Shown: piece after piece, positions 25,348-34,334 of the stretch
Position numbering within the stretch: the first letter of the stretch is position 1
Layout: every line of letters begins with the position of its first letter
From: Streptomyces durmitorensis
Lineage (GTDB): Bacteria; Actinomycetota; Actinomycetes; Streptomycetales; Streptomycetaceae
Direction of reading: 5' to 3'
NCBI RefSeq assembly: GCF_023498005.1
Contig: NZ_CP097289.1
Location: 3,224,001-3,288,000, forward strand
Length of the DNA: 64,000 bases
Made by a program: the position numbers and the translations under genes
The notes under the pieces: model-generated
What the model was told of the DNA's origin: nothing
The model's database searches: none
What the model saw: the letters and a program-made list of their open reading frames with translations, nothing else

Positions 25348-27402
25348 TTGAGAAGCACCTCTCACAGACCTGCCTCCCACAGACGCGCCACCGCCGCGGG
25401 CGCCCTGACCGCCGTCGCCGCCCTTGTCGCGGTGGCCTTCCAGACGGGCCCGGCATCGGCCGACGACCCCGGGATATCCAAGGCCAAGGCCCCGGCCGCG
25501 GCCAAGATAGGCAAGGCCGACCCCGGTTCCCTGCCCGTGAAGCTCTCCCCCGCCCAGCGTGCCGCGCTCCTCAAGGACGCCAACGCCACCAAGGCGGACA
25601 CGGCCAAGGACCTCGGGCTCGGCGCCAAGGAGAAGCTCGTCGTACGTGACGTCATCAAGGACGTCGACGGCACGACGCACACCCGCTACGAGCGCACCTA
25701 CGACGGCCTGCCCGTCCTCGGCGGCGACATGGTCGTCGACGAGGCGAAGTCCGGGAAGACCGAGGGCGTCACCAAGGCCGCGAAGGCCGAGCTCAAGGGC
25801 GTCGACACCAGCGCCGACGTGAAGGCGTCGGCCGCCGAGAAGCAGGCGCTCGGCGCGGCGAAGGCCGAGGGCTCGAAGAAGACCGACGCGGACCGCGCAC
25901 CGCGCAAGGTCGTCTGGATGGCCAAGGGCGAGCCGACGCTCGCGTACGAGACGGTGGTCGGCGGGCTGCAGCACGACGGCACCCCGAACGAGCTGCACGT
26001 CATCACGGACGCGGCCACCGGCAAGAAGATCTTCCAGTGGCAGGGCATCGAGAACGGCACGGGCAACACCCAGTACAGCGGTCAAGTCACCCTGGGATCG
26101 GCCCAGTCGGGGTCCAGCTACAACCTGACGGACACCGCTCGCGGCAACCACAAGACGTACAACCTCAACCGCGCCACGTCCGGCACCGGCACGCTCTTCT
26201 CGGGCCCGGACGACGTGTGGGGCAACGGCCAGCCCTCCAACCTGGAGACCGCGGGCGCGGACGCCCACTACGGGGCCGCGCTGACCTGGGACTACTACAA
26301 GAACGTGCACGGCCGTTCCGGTATCCGGGGTGACGGCGTCGGCGCGTCGTCACGCGTCCACTACGGCAACAACTACGTCAACGCGTTCTGGTCCGACAGC
26401 TGCTTCTGCATGACGTACGGCGACGGCGCGGGCAACGCCAAGCCGCTGACGTCCATCGACGTGGCGGCCCACGAGATGACGCACGGCGTCACCGCGGCCA
26501 CCGGCAACATGACGTACAGCGGCGAGTCCGGTGGCCTGAACGAGGCCACCTCCGACATCTTCGCGGCGGCCGTGGAGTTCCACGCCAACAACGCGCAGGA
26601 CGTCGGCGACTACAACGTCGGCGAGAAGATCGACATCCGGGGCAACGGCACCCCGCTGCGCTACATGGACAAGCCCAGCAAGGACGGCTCGTCCAAGGAC
26701 TCCTGGTACTCGGGCATCGGCAGCATCGACGTCCACTACTCGTCCGGCGTCGCCAACCACTTCTACTACATGCTGAGCGAGGGCAGCGGCGCCAAGGTGA
26801 TCAACGGCGTCTCGTACGACTCCCCGACCTCGGACGGTCTGCCGGTGACCGGAATTGGTCGTGACAAGGCGTCGCTCATCTGGTTCAAGGCGCTGACGAC
26901 GAAGTTCACCACGACCACCAACTACGCGGCGGCCCGCACCGGGACCCTCGCGGCGGCCGGTGAGCTGTACGGCACCACGAGCCCCGAGTACAACGCGGTG
27001 GCCCACGCCTGGGCAGCGGTCAACGTCGGCGCGCGGCCCGGTGGCGGCGGCGGCACGGACTTCGAGAACACCACCGACGTGGCCATCCCGGACCGGGGCG
27101 CGGCCGTCACCTCGTCGGTCAACGTCACCGGACGCACGGGCAACGCGCCCGCCGCGCTGAAGGTCGGCGTCGACATCGTGCACACCTGGCGCGGCGACCT
27201 GGTCGTCGACCTGGTGGCCCCGGACGGCTCGACGTACCGCCTGAAGAACTCGAGCGCGAACGACTCGGCGGACAACATCGTCGAGACGTACACGGTCAAC
27301 GCCTCGTCCGAGGTGGCCAACGGCACCTGGAAGCTGAAGGTCCAGGACGTGGCCGCGCAGGACGTCGGCCGCATCAACAGCTGGAAGCTGACCTTCCCGT
27401 AA
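25348..27402 (+). CDS. Secreted M4 (thermolysin-family) metalloprotease with P domain
   Basis: About 684 residues. A signal peptide (to about 35, PASA) is followed by an FTP/PepSY pro-region (KEKLVVRDVIKDVDGTTHTR; YDGLPVLGGDMVV), the M4 catalytic domain with zinc ligands H375 and H379 in AAHEMTHGV and E399 in GGLNEATSD, the M4 C-terminal domain, and from about 572 a proprotein-convertase P domain (TWRGDLVVDLVAPDGS; RINSWKLTFP). TTG 25348 sits 6 bases after AAGGAG; GTG 25345 is the alternative. Related to S. griseus-type extracellular metalloendopeptidases. It is closely related to the next gene but longer by the P domain. Confidence 0.9.
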   Translation: MRSTSHRPASHRRATAAGALTAVAALVAVAFQTGPASADDPGISKAKAPAAAKIGKADPGSLPVKLSPAQRAALLKDANATKADTAKDLGLGAKEKLVVRDVIKDVDGTTHTRYERTYDGLPVLGGDMVVDEAKSGKTEGVTKAAKAELKGVDTSADVKASAAEKQALGAAKAEGSKKTDADRAPRKVVWMAKGEPTLAYETVVGGLQHDGTPNELHVITDAATGKKIFQWQGIENGTGNTQYSGQVTLGSAQSGSSYNLTDTARGNHKTYNLNRATSGTGTLFSGPDDVWGNGQPSNLETAGADAHYGAALTWDYYKNVHGRSGIRGDGVGASSRVHYGNNYVNAFWSDSCFCMTYGDGAGNAKPLTSIDVAAHEMTHGVTAATGNMTYSGESGGLNEATSDIFAAAVEFHANNAQDVGDYNVGEKIDIRGNGTPLRYMDKPSKDGSSKDSWYSGIGSIDVHYSSGVANHFYYMLSEGSGAKVINGVSYDSPTSDGLPVTGIGRDKASLIWFKALTTKFTTTTNYAAARTGTLAAAGELYGTTSPEYNAVAHAWAAVNVGARPGGGGGTDFENTTDVAIPDRGAAVTSSVNVTGRTGNAPAALKVGVDIVHTWRGDLVVDLVAPDGSTYRLKNSSANDSADNIVETYTVNASSEVANGTWKLKVQDVAAQDVGRINSWKLTFP

Positions 27403-27432
27403 GCCCTGACCAGGCTTGAGACACATGCAGAC

Positions 27433-27471
27433 TGCGCCGCTCCGGGTGGATCCACTCCCCGGGGCGGCGCA
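27433..27471 (+). terminator. Intrinsic terminator after the first M4 protease
   Basis: A 14-bp stem with one T-G pair joins 27433-27446 to 27458-27471 around an 11-nt loop containing GGATCC. It starts 31 bp after the stop codon. Confidence 0.7.
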
Positions 27472-27687
27472 CCCATGCGTGGCGCCGGCCGCGTAACTCC
27501 CCGTTCGCATTGCGTACATGGACCATCGCTCAACGGACGATTTCTGGCCAACCTGCGGTCAGGGACCTGACATGAACCTGGCCCAACTGACACTCTTCCC
27601 TCGATCAGTCACACCAGTACACCCGCACCGCATCTTTCAGCCCGGACAGTCCCCATGCCGTCCGGGCCCCCCACAGAAGGAGCATGC
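27472..27687 (+). promoter_or_regulatory. Promoter region of the second M4 protease
   Basis: Contains GGCCAAC (27546-27552), CCTGACA at about 27566-27572 and CACTCTTCCCTCGAT (27591-27605), in the same order as before the first M4 gene. Similarity of the two upstream regions supports duplication together with control elements. Confidence 0.5.
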
Positions 27688-29322
27688 GTGACCCCCCACA
27701 TATCCCGGAAGCGCTCGACGCTGGCCATCGCCACCGCTGTTGCCGCAGGTGCCCTGCTCGCGGGCGGACTTGCCACCGGCGCCTCCGCGCAGCCCGACCG
27801 GGCGGCCGCGCCCTCGGGGGCGCCCGTCGCGCTCTCCTCGACGGCCCGTGCGGACCTGCTGCAGGACGCGAACACGGAGAAGGCCGCCACCGCCGAGAAG
27901 ATCGGCCTCGGCGCCAAGGAGAAGCTCGTCGTACGCGACGTCGTCAAGGACCGCGACGGCACCACGCACACCCGCTACGAGCGCACCTACGACGGCCTGC
28001 CCGTCCTCGGCGGCGACCTCGTCGTCCACACCGCCAAGAGCGGCTCGGTCAAGAGCGTGACCAAGGCGGCCAAGGCCACCATCAAGGTCGCCTCCACCTC
28101 CGCGAAGGTCGGGGCCAAGTCGGCCGCGAAGTCCGCCGAGTCGACCGCGTCGAAGTCCGGCGACACCAAGAAGGCCGACGCGCAGACTCCCCGCAAGGTC
28201 GTCTGGGCCGCGTCCGGCAAGCCGGTCCTCGCCCACGAGACCGTCGTCACCGGCGTCCAGAAGGACGGCACGCCCAGCAAGCTGCACGTCATCACCGACG
28301 CGGCCACGGGCAAGAAGCTCTTCCAGTACCAGGCCATCGAGAACGGCGCGGGCCACAGCCAGTACAGCGGCGACGTCGAGGTCGGCTCCAAGAAGGGCAC
28401 CAGCGGCTTCGACCTGACCGACGACACGCGCGGCGGCCACTCCACGTACGACCTGGCCCACGGCCAGAGCGGCGAGGGCAAGCTCGTCACGGACGACGAC
28501 GACACGTGGGGCACCGGAAAGCCGGAGGACGTCCAGACCGCCGCCGTCGACGCCGCCTACGGCGCGCAGTTGACGTGGGACTACTACAAGGCCGTGCACG
28601 GCCGCGAGGGCATCAAGGGCGACGGCAAGGGCGCCACCTCGCGCGTCCACTACGGCAACGCGTACGTCAACGCGTTCTGGGACGACAGCTGCTTCTGCAT
28701 GACGTACGGCGACGGCGAGGGCGACAAGAAGCCCCTCACGTCGATGGACGTGGCCGCGCACGAGATGACGCACGGCGTCACGTCGGCGACCGGCAACATG
28801 GAGTACAGCGGTGAGTCCGGCGGCCTGAACGAGGCCACCTCCGACATCTTCGCGGCGGCGGTCGAGTTCAACGCCAAGAACCCCGAGGACATCGGCGACT
28901 ACATGGTCGGCGAGAAGATCGACATCAACGGCGACGGATCGCCGCTGCGCTACATGGACAAGCCCTCCAAGGACGGCTCGTCCCTGGACAACTGGAGCGC
29001 GGACGCGGGCAACGTGGACGTCCACTACTCCTCCGGCATCGCCAACCACTTCTTCTACCTGCTGTCCGAGGGCAGCGGCGCGAAGGAGATCAACGGCGTC
29101 AAGTACGACTCCCCGACCGCGGACGGCTCCAAGGTCGAGGGCATCGGACGCGACAAGGCCGAGAAGATCTGGTTCAAGGCGCTGACGTCGTACTTCACGA
29201 CGACGACGGACTACAAGGCGGCCCGCGAGGGCACGCTGAGCGCCGCGAAGGACCTGTACGGCGCGGACTCCGCGGAGTACAAGGGCGTGGACGCGGCCTG
29301 GGCCGGCGTGAACGTCAAGTAA
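27688..29322 (+). CDS. Secreted M4 (thermolysin-family) metalloprotease
   Basis: A 544-residue pre-pro-protease. The signal peptide ends near ASA-QPD, the pro-region repeats the paralogue's KEKLVVRDVVKD and YDGLPVLGGDLVV, and the catalytic domain has H358/H362 in AAHEMTHGV and E382 in GGLNEATSD. It ends with the M4 C-terminal domain (DSAEYKGVDAAWAGVNVK) and lacks the P domain of the upstream copy. GTG 27688 is 5 bases after GAAGGAG. A Lys/Ser/Ala-rich stretch in the pro-region (around 125-165) is specific to this copy. A strong terminator follows. Tandem duplication is evident, but each copy has its own terminator and promoter. Confidence 0.92.
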   Translation: MTPHISRKRSTLAIATAVAAGALLAGGLATGASAQPDRAAAPSGAPVALSSTARADLLQDANTEKAATAEKIGLGAKEKLVVRDVVKDRDGTTHTRYERTYDGLPVLGGDLVVHTAKSGSVKSVTKAAKATIKVASTSAKVGAKSAAKSAESTASKSGDTKKADAQTPRKVVWAASGKPVLAHETVVTGVQKDGTPSKLHVITDAATGKKLFQYQAIENGAGHSQYSGDVEVGSKKGTSGFDLTDDTRGGHSTYDLAHGQSGEGKLVTDDDDTWGTGKPEDVQTAAVDAAYGAQLTWDYYKAVHGREGIKGDGKGATSRVHYGNAYVNAFWDDSCFCMTYGDGEGDKKPLTSMDVAAHEMTHGVTSATGNMEYSGESGGLNEATSDIFAAAVEFNAKNPEDIGDYMVGEKIDINGDGSPLRYMDKPSKDGSSLDNWSADAGNVDVHYSSGIANHFFYLLSEGSGAKEINGVKYDSPTADGSKVEGIGRDKAEKIWFKALTSYFTTTTDYKAAREGTLSAAKDLYGADSAEYKGVDAAWAGVNVK

Positions 29323-29335
29323 CTCCCTTCACGAC

Positions 29336-29377
29336 CAGGCGGCACCCGGGGTTCTCGTTCTCCCCGGGTGCCGCCTG
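29336..29377. terminator. Strong bidirectional terminator between the M4 protease and glgP
   Basis: A perfect 16-bp stem (29336-29351 with 29362-29377) and 10-nt loop between two convergent genes, 13 bp after the protease stop and 20 bp from the glgP stop. Confidence 0.8.
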
Positions 29378-29396
29378 TCGTCGTGCCGGATCGCCC

Positions 29397-32030
29397 CTAC
29401 CGCAACAACACCCCCGCAGCCTCCCCCGTCCCCTGCGACGGCACCGCCACGAGCCCCAGCTCCGCCCCGCTCGCCAGCAGCCGGTGCGCGGGCAGGATCC
29501 GCACCGTGTAGCCGAACGGGCCCGTGCGGTCGAGGGCCAGGGGGCCTTCGTAGAGGCGGCGGCCCTCCGCGTCGGGGCCGCCCACCAGCTTCAGCGGCAT
29601 CGGACTCGCGTCGGCGATGAAGTCCTCGGGGTCGACCCGGCCCGCGATCGTCTGGACCTCCACGTCGTCCGGCGTCAGCTCCCCCAGATGCACGCGGACC
29701 CGCAACGACAGCGTGGCGCCCAGCTCGGCCGTGGCCCCCGTCGCCGATGCCTCGACATGGTCGACGGCCACCCGCGGCCAGGCAGCACGCACCCGCGCCT
29801 TCCAGGCAGCCAGCTCCCCCGCCGCGTCCACGCCGCCCAGCGTGCGCTGCGCCCGCGCGGCGGGAACGTACAGCTGCTCCACGTAGTCACGCACCATCCG
29901 CCCCGCGAGCACCTTCGGGCCCAGTCGGGTCAGCGTCCGCCGCACCATCTCGATCCACCGGTCGGGCAGGCCTGCCGGTCCCTGCTCGTAGAAGCGGGGG
30001 GCGATCCGGCGCTCAAGGAGGTCGTACAGCGCCGCGGCCTCCAGCTCGTCCCGCCGGTCGTCGTCCGTCGCCGCGCCGTCCGCCGTGGGGATCGCCCAGC
30101 CGAAGTCGGGCTCGAACCATTCGTCCCACCAGCCGTCGAGGACCGACAGGTTGAGACAGCCGTTCAACGCGGCCTTCATCCCGCTCGTCCCACAGGCCTC
30201 CAGCGGACGGAGAGGATTGTTCAGCCACACATCGCACCCCGGATACAGCTTCTGCGCCATCGCCATGCCGTAGTCCGGCAGGAACACGATGCGGTGCCGC
30301 ACCCGCGGATCGTCCGTGAAGCGCACCAGCTCCTGGATGAGGCGCTTGCCGCCGTCGTCCGCGGGATGCGCCTTTCCGGCCACGACGATCTGGATCGGCC
30401 GCTCCTCGTGCGTAAGGAGCTCCATCAGGCGGTCCCTGTCGCGCAGCATCAGTGTCAGGCGCTTGTAGGACGGGACACGGCGCGCGAAGCCGATCGTCAG
30501 GACGTCCGGATCGAGTACGTCGTCGATCCACCCCAACTCCGCGCTCGCGGCGCCCCGTTGACGCCACGACGCGTACAGCCGCCGCCTGACCTCCGTCACC
30601 AGCTGCCCGCGCAGCTCCCGCCGCAGCTCCCAGATGTCCACGTCCTGAATCTCGGCGACCGCGTCCCACCGCTCCGAGCCGCCCACCGAAAGCGCCTCCT
30701 CCGTCCGCTGGGCGCCGATCTGCCGGGCGCCGAGCCGGAACACCTCGGGGGCCACCCAGGTCGGGGCGTGCACGCCGTTCGTGACGGAGGAGATCGGGAT
30801 CTCCTCGGCGTCGAATCCGGGCCACAGGCCCGCGAACATCTCGCGGCTCACCTTGCCGTGCAGGGTGGAGACGCCGTTCGCGCACCGCCCGAGCCTGAGG
30901 CCCATCACCGCCATGTTGAAGAGGTTGGGCTCACCGCCGGGATACGTCTCCATGCCGAGCCGCAGTATGCGTTCGACGTCGATGCGGGGCAGCTCGGCGT
31001 GCGGGCCGAAGTGCCGGGCGACCAGCTCGCGGTCGAAGCGGTCGATCCCGGCGGGGACGGGGGTGTGGGTGGTGAAGACGGTCCCGGCCCGTACGGCTTC
31101 CAGCGCGGCATCGAACTCGACACCCTGCGCGGCCAGTTCATGGATCCGCTCAAGCCCCAGGAAGCCCGCGTGGCCTTCGTTCGTGTGGAAGACCTCGGGC
31201 TCGGCATGCCCGCTCAGGCGGCAGTACGTCCTGATGGCGCGCACCCCGCCGATGCCGAGCAGCATCTCCTGGAGCAGCCGGTGCTCGCTGCCGCCGCCGT
31301 AGAGCCGGTCGGTCACCTCGCGGGCGCCCGCGTCGTTCTCCTCGACGTCCGAGTCGAGCATGAGGAGCGGTACGCGCCCGACGCCGGCCTGCCAGACGTG
31401 CGCGCGCAGCTGTCGTCCGCCGGGCAGCGCGATCGACACCAGGCTCGGGGTGCCGTCCGCCTCCCGCAGGAGGGACAGGGGCAGCTCGTTCGGGTCGAGC
31501 ACCGGGTAGGTCTCCTGCTGCCAGCCGTCGCGGGACAGCGACTGGTGGAAGTAGCCGTGCCGGTAGAGCAGCCCGACCCCGATGAGCGGAAGCCCTAGGT
31601 CGCTGGCCGCCTTCAAATGGTCGCCCGCGAGGATGCCGAGCCCGCCCGAGTACTGCGGAAGGGCGGCGGTGATGCCGAACTCGGGCGAGAAGTAGGCGAC
31701 GGCTCCCGGCAGTTCACCGCCGCGCTCGGCGGACTGGTCCTGATACCAGCGGGCCCCGGTGACGTACTCCCGAAGACCGTCCGAGGCCTCGGCGAGGCGG
31801 CGCAGAAAGGCCCCGTCCCCGGCCAGCTGCGTGAGCCGCGCGGGCGGCACACTGCCGAGCAGCCGCATGGGGTCGCAGTCCGAAGCGGCCCACTGCTCGG
31901 GGTCGATGGCCTCGAACAGCTCACGGGTTCCGGTGTGCCAGGACCACCGCAGGTTGCGCGCAAGCTCCGAGAGCGGGGTGAGAGGGTCGGGAAGGGCGGG
32001 TCGTACGGTGAATCGACGGATGGCCTTCAT
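29397..32030 (-). CDS. glgP: Alpha-glucan (glycogen) phosphorylase GlgP
   Basis: An 877-residue phosphorylase that releases glucose-1-phosphate from alpha-1,4-glucan ends. The N-terminal about 115 residues (MKAIRRFTVRPALPDPLTPL; NLRWSWH) are the DUF3417 domain of the actinobacterial short-type family. Downstream are YSGGLGILAGDHLKAASDLG and FHTNEGHAGF, and the PLP-lysine block GTSGMKAALNGCLNLS with the Schiff-base Lys near residue 619. Either ATG 32030 or GTG 32033 could start translation; the ATG matches family N-termini. It is transcribed away from the protease and glgE operon. Four 12-bp direct repeats lie 59-107 bp upstream of the start. Confidence 0.94.
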   Translation of the reverse strand: MKAIRRFTVRPALPDPLTPLSELARNLRWSWHTGTRELFEAIDPEQWAASDCDPMRLLGSVPPARLTQLAGDGAFLRRLAEASDGLREYVTGARWYQDQSAERGGELPGAVAYFSPEFGITAALPQYSGGLGILAGDHLKAASDLGLPLIGVGLLYRHGYFHQSLSRDGWQQETYPVLDPNELPLSLLREADGTPSLVSIALPGGRQLRAHVWQAGVGRVPLLMLDSDVEENDAGAREVTDRLYGGGSEHRLLQEMLLGIGGVRAIRTYCRLSGHAEPEVFHTNEGHAGFLGLERIHELAAQGVEFDAALEAVRAGTVFTTHTPVPAGIDRFDRELVARHFGPHAELPRIDVERILRLGMETYPGGEPNLFNMAVMGLRLGRCANGVSTLHGKVSREMFAGLWPGFDAEEIPISSVTNGVHAPTWVAPEVFRLGARQIGAQRTEEALSVGGSERWDAVAEIQDVDIWELRRELRGQLVTEVRRRLYASWRQRGAASAELGWIDDVLDPDVLTIGFARRVPSYKRLTLMLRDRDRLMELLTHEERPIQIVVAGKAHPADDGGKRLIQELVRFTDDPRVRHRIVFLPDYGMAMAQKLYPGCDVWLNNPLRPLEACGTSGMKAALNGCLNLSVLDGWWDEWFEPDFGWAIPTADGAATDDDRRDELEAAALYDLLERRIAPRFYEQGPAGLPDRWIEMVRRTLTRLGPKVLAGRMVRDYVEQLYVPAARAQRTLGGVDAAGELAAWKARVRAAWPRVAVDHVEASATGATAELGATLSLRVRVHLGELTPDDVEVQTIAGRVDPEDFIADASPMPLKLVGGPDAEGRRLYEGPLALDRTGPFGYTVRILPAHRLLASGAELGLVAVPSQGTGEAAGVLLR

Positions 32031-32088
32031 CACGGTGCACCTCTGTCAGGGTGTCCGACGGGGCGTATGACGGGGGCGTTCGTACCTC

Positions 32089-32137
32089 GCGTACCGACGT
32101 GCGTACCGACGTGCGCATCGACGTGTCGCATCGACGT
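32089..32137 (-). promoter_or_regulatory. Four tandem 12-bp repeats upstream of glgP
   Basis: GCGTACCGACGT (32089 and 32101), GCGCATCGACGT (32113) and GTCGCATCGACGT (32125, one extra base) form a tandem array ending in TAGCG. Each unit ends in CGACGT. Position upstream of the glgP start fits an operator cluster for glycogen degradation control. The rest of 32034-32271 shows no gene. Confidence 0.6.
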
Positions 32138-32271
32138 TAGCGGTGCGCCGCCCCTGTCACCACGGCGCACAGGGAGCACACTCGCCGTCCTCGCCGGTCC
32201 GGCGATGGCCGTTTCGCGTCGGCCCGCCCCGTTCCGGCGAGGGCCGCCCCGTCGGCCGCGCCCTTGAGCCC

Positions 32272-32715
32272 CTAAGCCGTCGTCGCCGCCACGATCGCCG
32301 CCGTGTCCCAGTAGAACGGCCGCACCTCCGCGATCCGCCCGCCCCGCACCGTGATCGTCTGCAGTACGGGGAAGGCGAGTTCACGCCCCGTGGCGCGGGC
32401 CCGTGCGCGGACCTGGGTGTGTACGACCGCCGTCTCGCCCGTGGCCAGGAATTCCTGTTCGCCGATCTCGAAGGACTTCCACGTCCGGCTCATGGCGAGG
32501 AAGAAGCGGGTCATGCCGTCGTGGCCGCGCCAGGTGCCGCCGTACGGGAGAGCCTCGGCCTGGTGCATCACGACGTCGGGGGCGAAATAGGGGGCGAGCA
32601 GGTCGAATGTGGCTCGGCCGGGGCCGCCGGCCGCCAGGTAGCGGGACTCCGCCTCGTACATGCCGGTGAGGACAGTGAGGGAGTCCGGCGCGGATGGTTC
32701 GTGCTGGGTGGTCAT
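32272..32715 (-). CDS. SnoaL-like / NTF2-fold protein
   Basis: A 147-residue alpha+beta-barrel protein of the nuclear transport factor 2/SnoaL superfamily. Typical segments are LLAPYFAPDVVMHQAEALPY, GTWRGHDGMTRFFLAMSRTW, and a C-terminal VLQTITVRGGRIAEVRPFYWD. Members include polyketide cyclases, isomerases and proteins of unknown role; the motifs here do not allow a choice. ATG 32715 is used because the conserved region begins about 20 residues later; a longer open frame has no support. The start codon directly abuts a perfect inverted repeat and lacks an obvious ribosome-binding site. Monocistronic. Confidence 0.78.
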   Translation of the reverse strand: MTTQHEPSAPDSLTVLTGMYEAESRYLAAGGPGRATFDLLAPYFAPDVVMHQAEALPYGGTWRGHDGMTRFFLAMSRTWKSFEIGEQEFLATGETAVVHTQVRARARATGRELAFPVLQTITVRGGRIAEVRPFYWDTAAIVAATTA

Positions 32716-32732
32716 GCCGTCAGCGTGACGGC
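32716..32732. promoter_or_regulatory. Perfect 7-bp inverted repeat at the SnoaL-like gene start
   Basis: GCCGTCA-gcg-TGACGGC immediately upstream of the ATG at 32715. It may be an operator overlapping a leaderless start. Confidence 0.45.
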
Positions 32733-32963
32733 TGCGGCGCTGGTCCACCGGCGGTAATCGGACGTCGACGTACCGACGGTCACCCCGTGGCCCCGCACCT
32801 GACGGAGGCATCCTGAACCCGTCCGAAAATCGGCGCAACCCTCACAGCACCCCCACGGGCGATATGGCCGATTCCCCCCTGCCCTGTGGTCTTGTAGGCC
32901 CTCACACCGCACGAGAGGCTGCCAAGTGACGCCCGTGCAGATACAGGGGATCCGGCACTGACC

Positions 32964-32973
32964 GGCCAACTCT
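32964..32973 (+). promoter_or_regulatory. GGCCAACTCT motif before the subtilase
   Basis: The same GGCCAAC(T)CT string occurs before both M4 proteases, and the following TGCGGT also occurs in the second M4 upstream region. Here it is 47 bp before the start codon. A shared activator site for secreted proteases is an inference. Confidence 0.4.
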
Positions 32974-33010
32974 GCGGTGGGCACGTCAAGTTGGGGAGGG
33001 AAACCAGCGT

Positions 33011-34225
33011 ATGACTCTTACGCGAACAAAGCGTTTGCGGTGGGCGGGAGCCGTCACCGCCGCCACCACGGCAGCGGTGCTTTCGGCCATCACGCTGCCC
33101 GCACACGCCGCTCCCGCCGATGCCCCGCTCGGGGAGATACTCGGCGCCGGTGAGCCCGGTTCCATTAGCGGGAGTTACATCGTCACGCTCAAGGGCGGGA
33201 CATCGGCCCCGTCGGACGCGGGCAAGGGCATAGCCGCCAAGTACGGGGCGGACATACGTCACACCTACAGCACCGCGCTCAACGGCTATGCGGTGAAGGC
33301 GGGTTCGGCCGAGGCCAAGAAGCTCGCGGGCGACTCCCGGGTCGCCACCGTGGTCCAGGACAGCATCGTGTCCCTGGACCACACCCAGCAGAATCCGCCC
33401 TCCTGGGGGCTCGACCGGATCGACCAGAAGGGTCTGCCGCTCGACAAGTCCTACACCTATCCCGAATCCGCCGGGCAGGGCGTGACCGCGTACGTCATCG
33501 ACACCGGCGTCCGCACCACGCACAAGGACTTCGGCGGCCGTGCAAGCAGCGGCTGGGACTTCATCGACAACGACGCCACCGCGCAGGACGGCAACGGACA
33601 CGGCACGCACGTCTCCGCGACGGTCGCGGGCGAGAGCCACGGCGTCGCCAAGAAGGCGGACGTCGTCGGCGTGCGGGTGCTCGACGACGCGGGTTCGGGG
33701 ACGACCGCCCAGGTCATCGCCGGCATCGACTGGGTGACCAAGAACGCCCAGAAGCCCGCCGTCGCCAACCTGAGCCTCGGCGGCACGGCCAACGCCCAAC
33801 TTGACGCGGCCGTGCGCAACTCGATCGCGTCCGGGGTCACTTACACGGTCGCCGCGGGGAACGACGGCCTGCCCGCCTTCCTGTTCTCACCGGCCCGCGT
33901 GAAGGAAGCGGTCACGGTCGGCGCGAGTGACGTCAAGGACGCCAAGGCCAGCTTCTCCAACTGGGGCGGCAGCCTCGATCTGTTCGCGCCGGGCGTCGGC
34001 ATCACCTCCGCCTGGAACACGGACGACGCCGCCACGGACACCATCTCGGGTACGTCGATGGCCTCGCCGCACGTGGCGGGCGCGGCGGCGCTCTACCTCG
34101 CCGACCACCCCTCGGCCACACCGGCCGAGGTGAGCAAGGCACTGACCGATCGGGCGGTGCCGGGCAAGGTGACGGGCGCCGGTCTCGGCTCACCGAACAA
34201 GTTGCTGCAGGTCAACAACCCTTGA
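33011..34225 (+). CDS. Secreted subtilisin-family (S8) serine protease
   Basis: A 404-residue pre-pro-protease. Residues 1-34 are a Sec signal (AHAAP). An I9 inhibitor pro-domain follows (SYIVTLKGG to about 122). The peptidase domain carries the triad D164 (YVIDTGV), H197 (GNGHGTHVS) and S349 (ISGTSMASPH), with the oxyanion Asn in AAGNDG. There is no C-terminal domain, as in proteinase-K-like enzymes. The start lies after GGGGAGGG, about 12 bases upstream. A 15-bp terminator stem follows the stop. The protease is encoded between glgP and the glgE operon but is unrelated in function. Confidence 0.93.
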   Translation: MTLTRTKRLRWAGAVTAATTAAVLSAITLPAHAAPADAPLGEILGAGEPGSISGSYIVTLKGGTSAPSDAGKGIAAKYGADIRHTYSTALNGYAVKAGSAEAKKLAGDSRVATVVQDSIVSLDHTQQNPPSWGLDRIDQKGLPLDKSYTYPESAGQGVTAYVIDTGVRTTHKDFGGRASSGWDFIDNDATAQDGNGHGTHVSATVAGESHGVAKKADVVGVRVLDDAGSGTTAQVIAGIDWVTKNAQKPAVANLSLGGTANAQLDAAVRNSIASGVTYTVAAGNDGLPAFLFSPARVKEAVTVGASDVKDAKASFSNWGGSLDLFAPGVGITSAWNTDDAATDTISGTSMASPHVAGAAALYLADHPSATPAEVSKALTDRAVPGKVTGAGLGSPNKLLQVNNP

Positions 34226-34241
34226 GGCACTGCGCATCACG

Positions 34242-34275
34242 GAACGGGCCCCGCCGCACACGGCGGGGCCCGTTC
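34242..34275 (+). terminator. Strong intrinsic terminator after the subtilase
   Basis: A perfect 15-bp stem (34242-34256 with 34261-34275) closing on a CACA loop, 17 bp after the stop codon. Confidence 0.85.
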
Positions 34276-34334
34276 TGCGTGCCCGAGCTTCGGCCTTGCC
34301 TCTGGCGCCGACCCGAAGCACCCTCGATAGGGCA

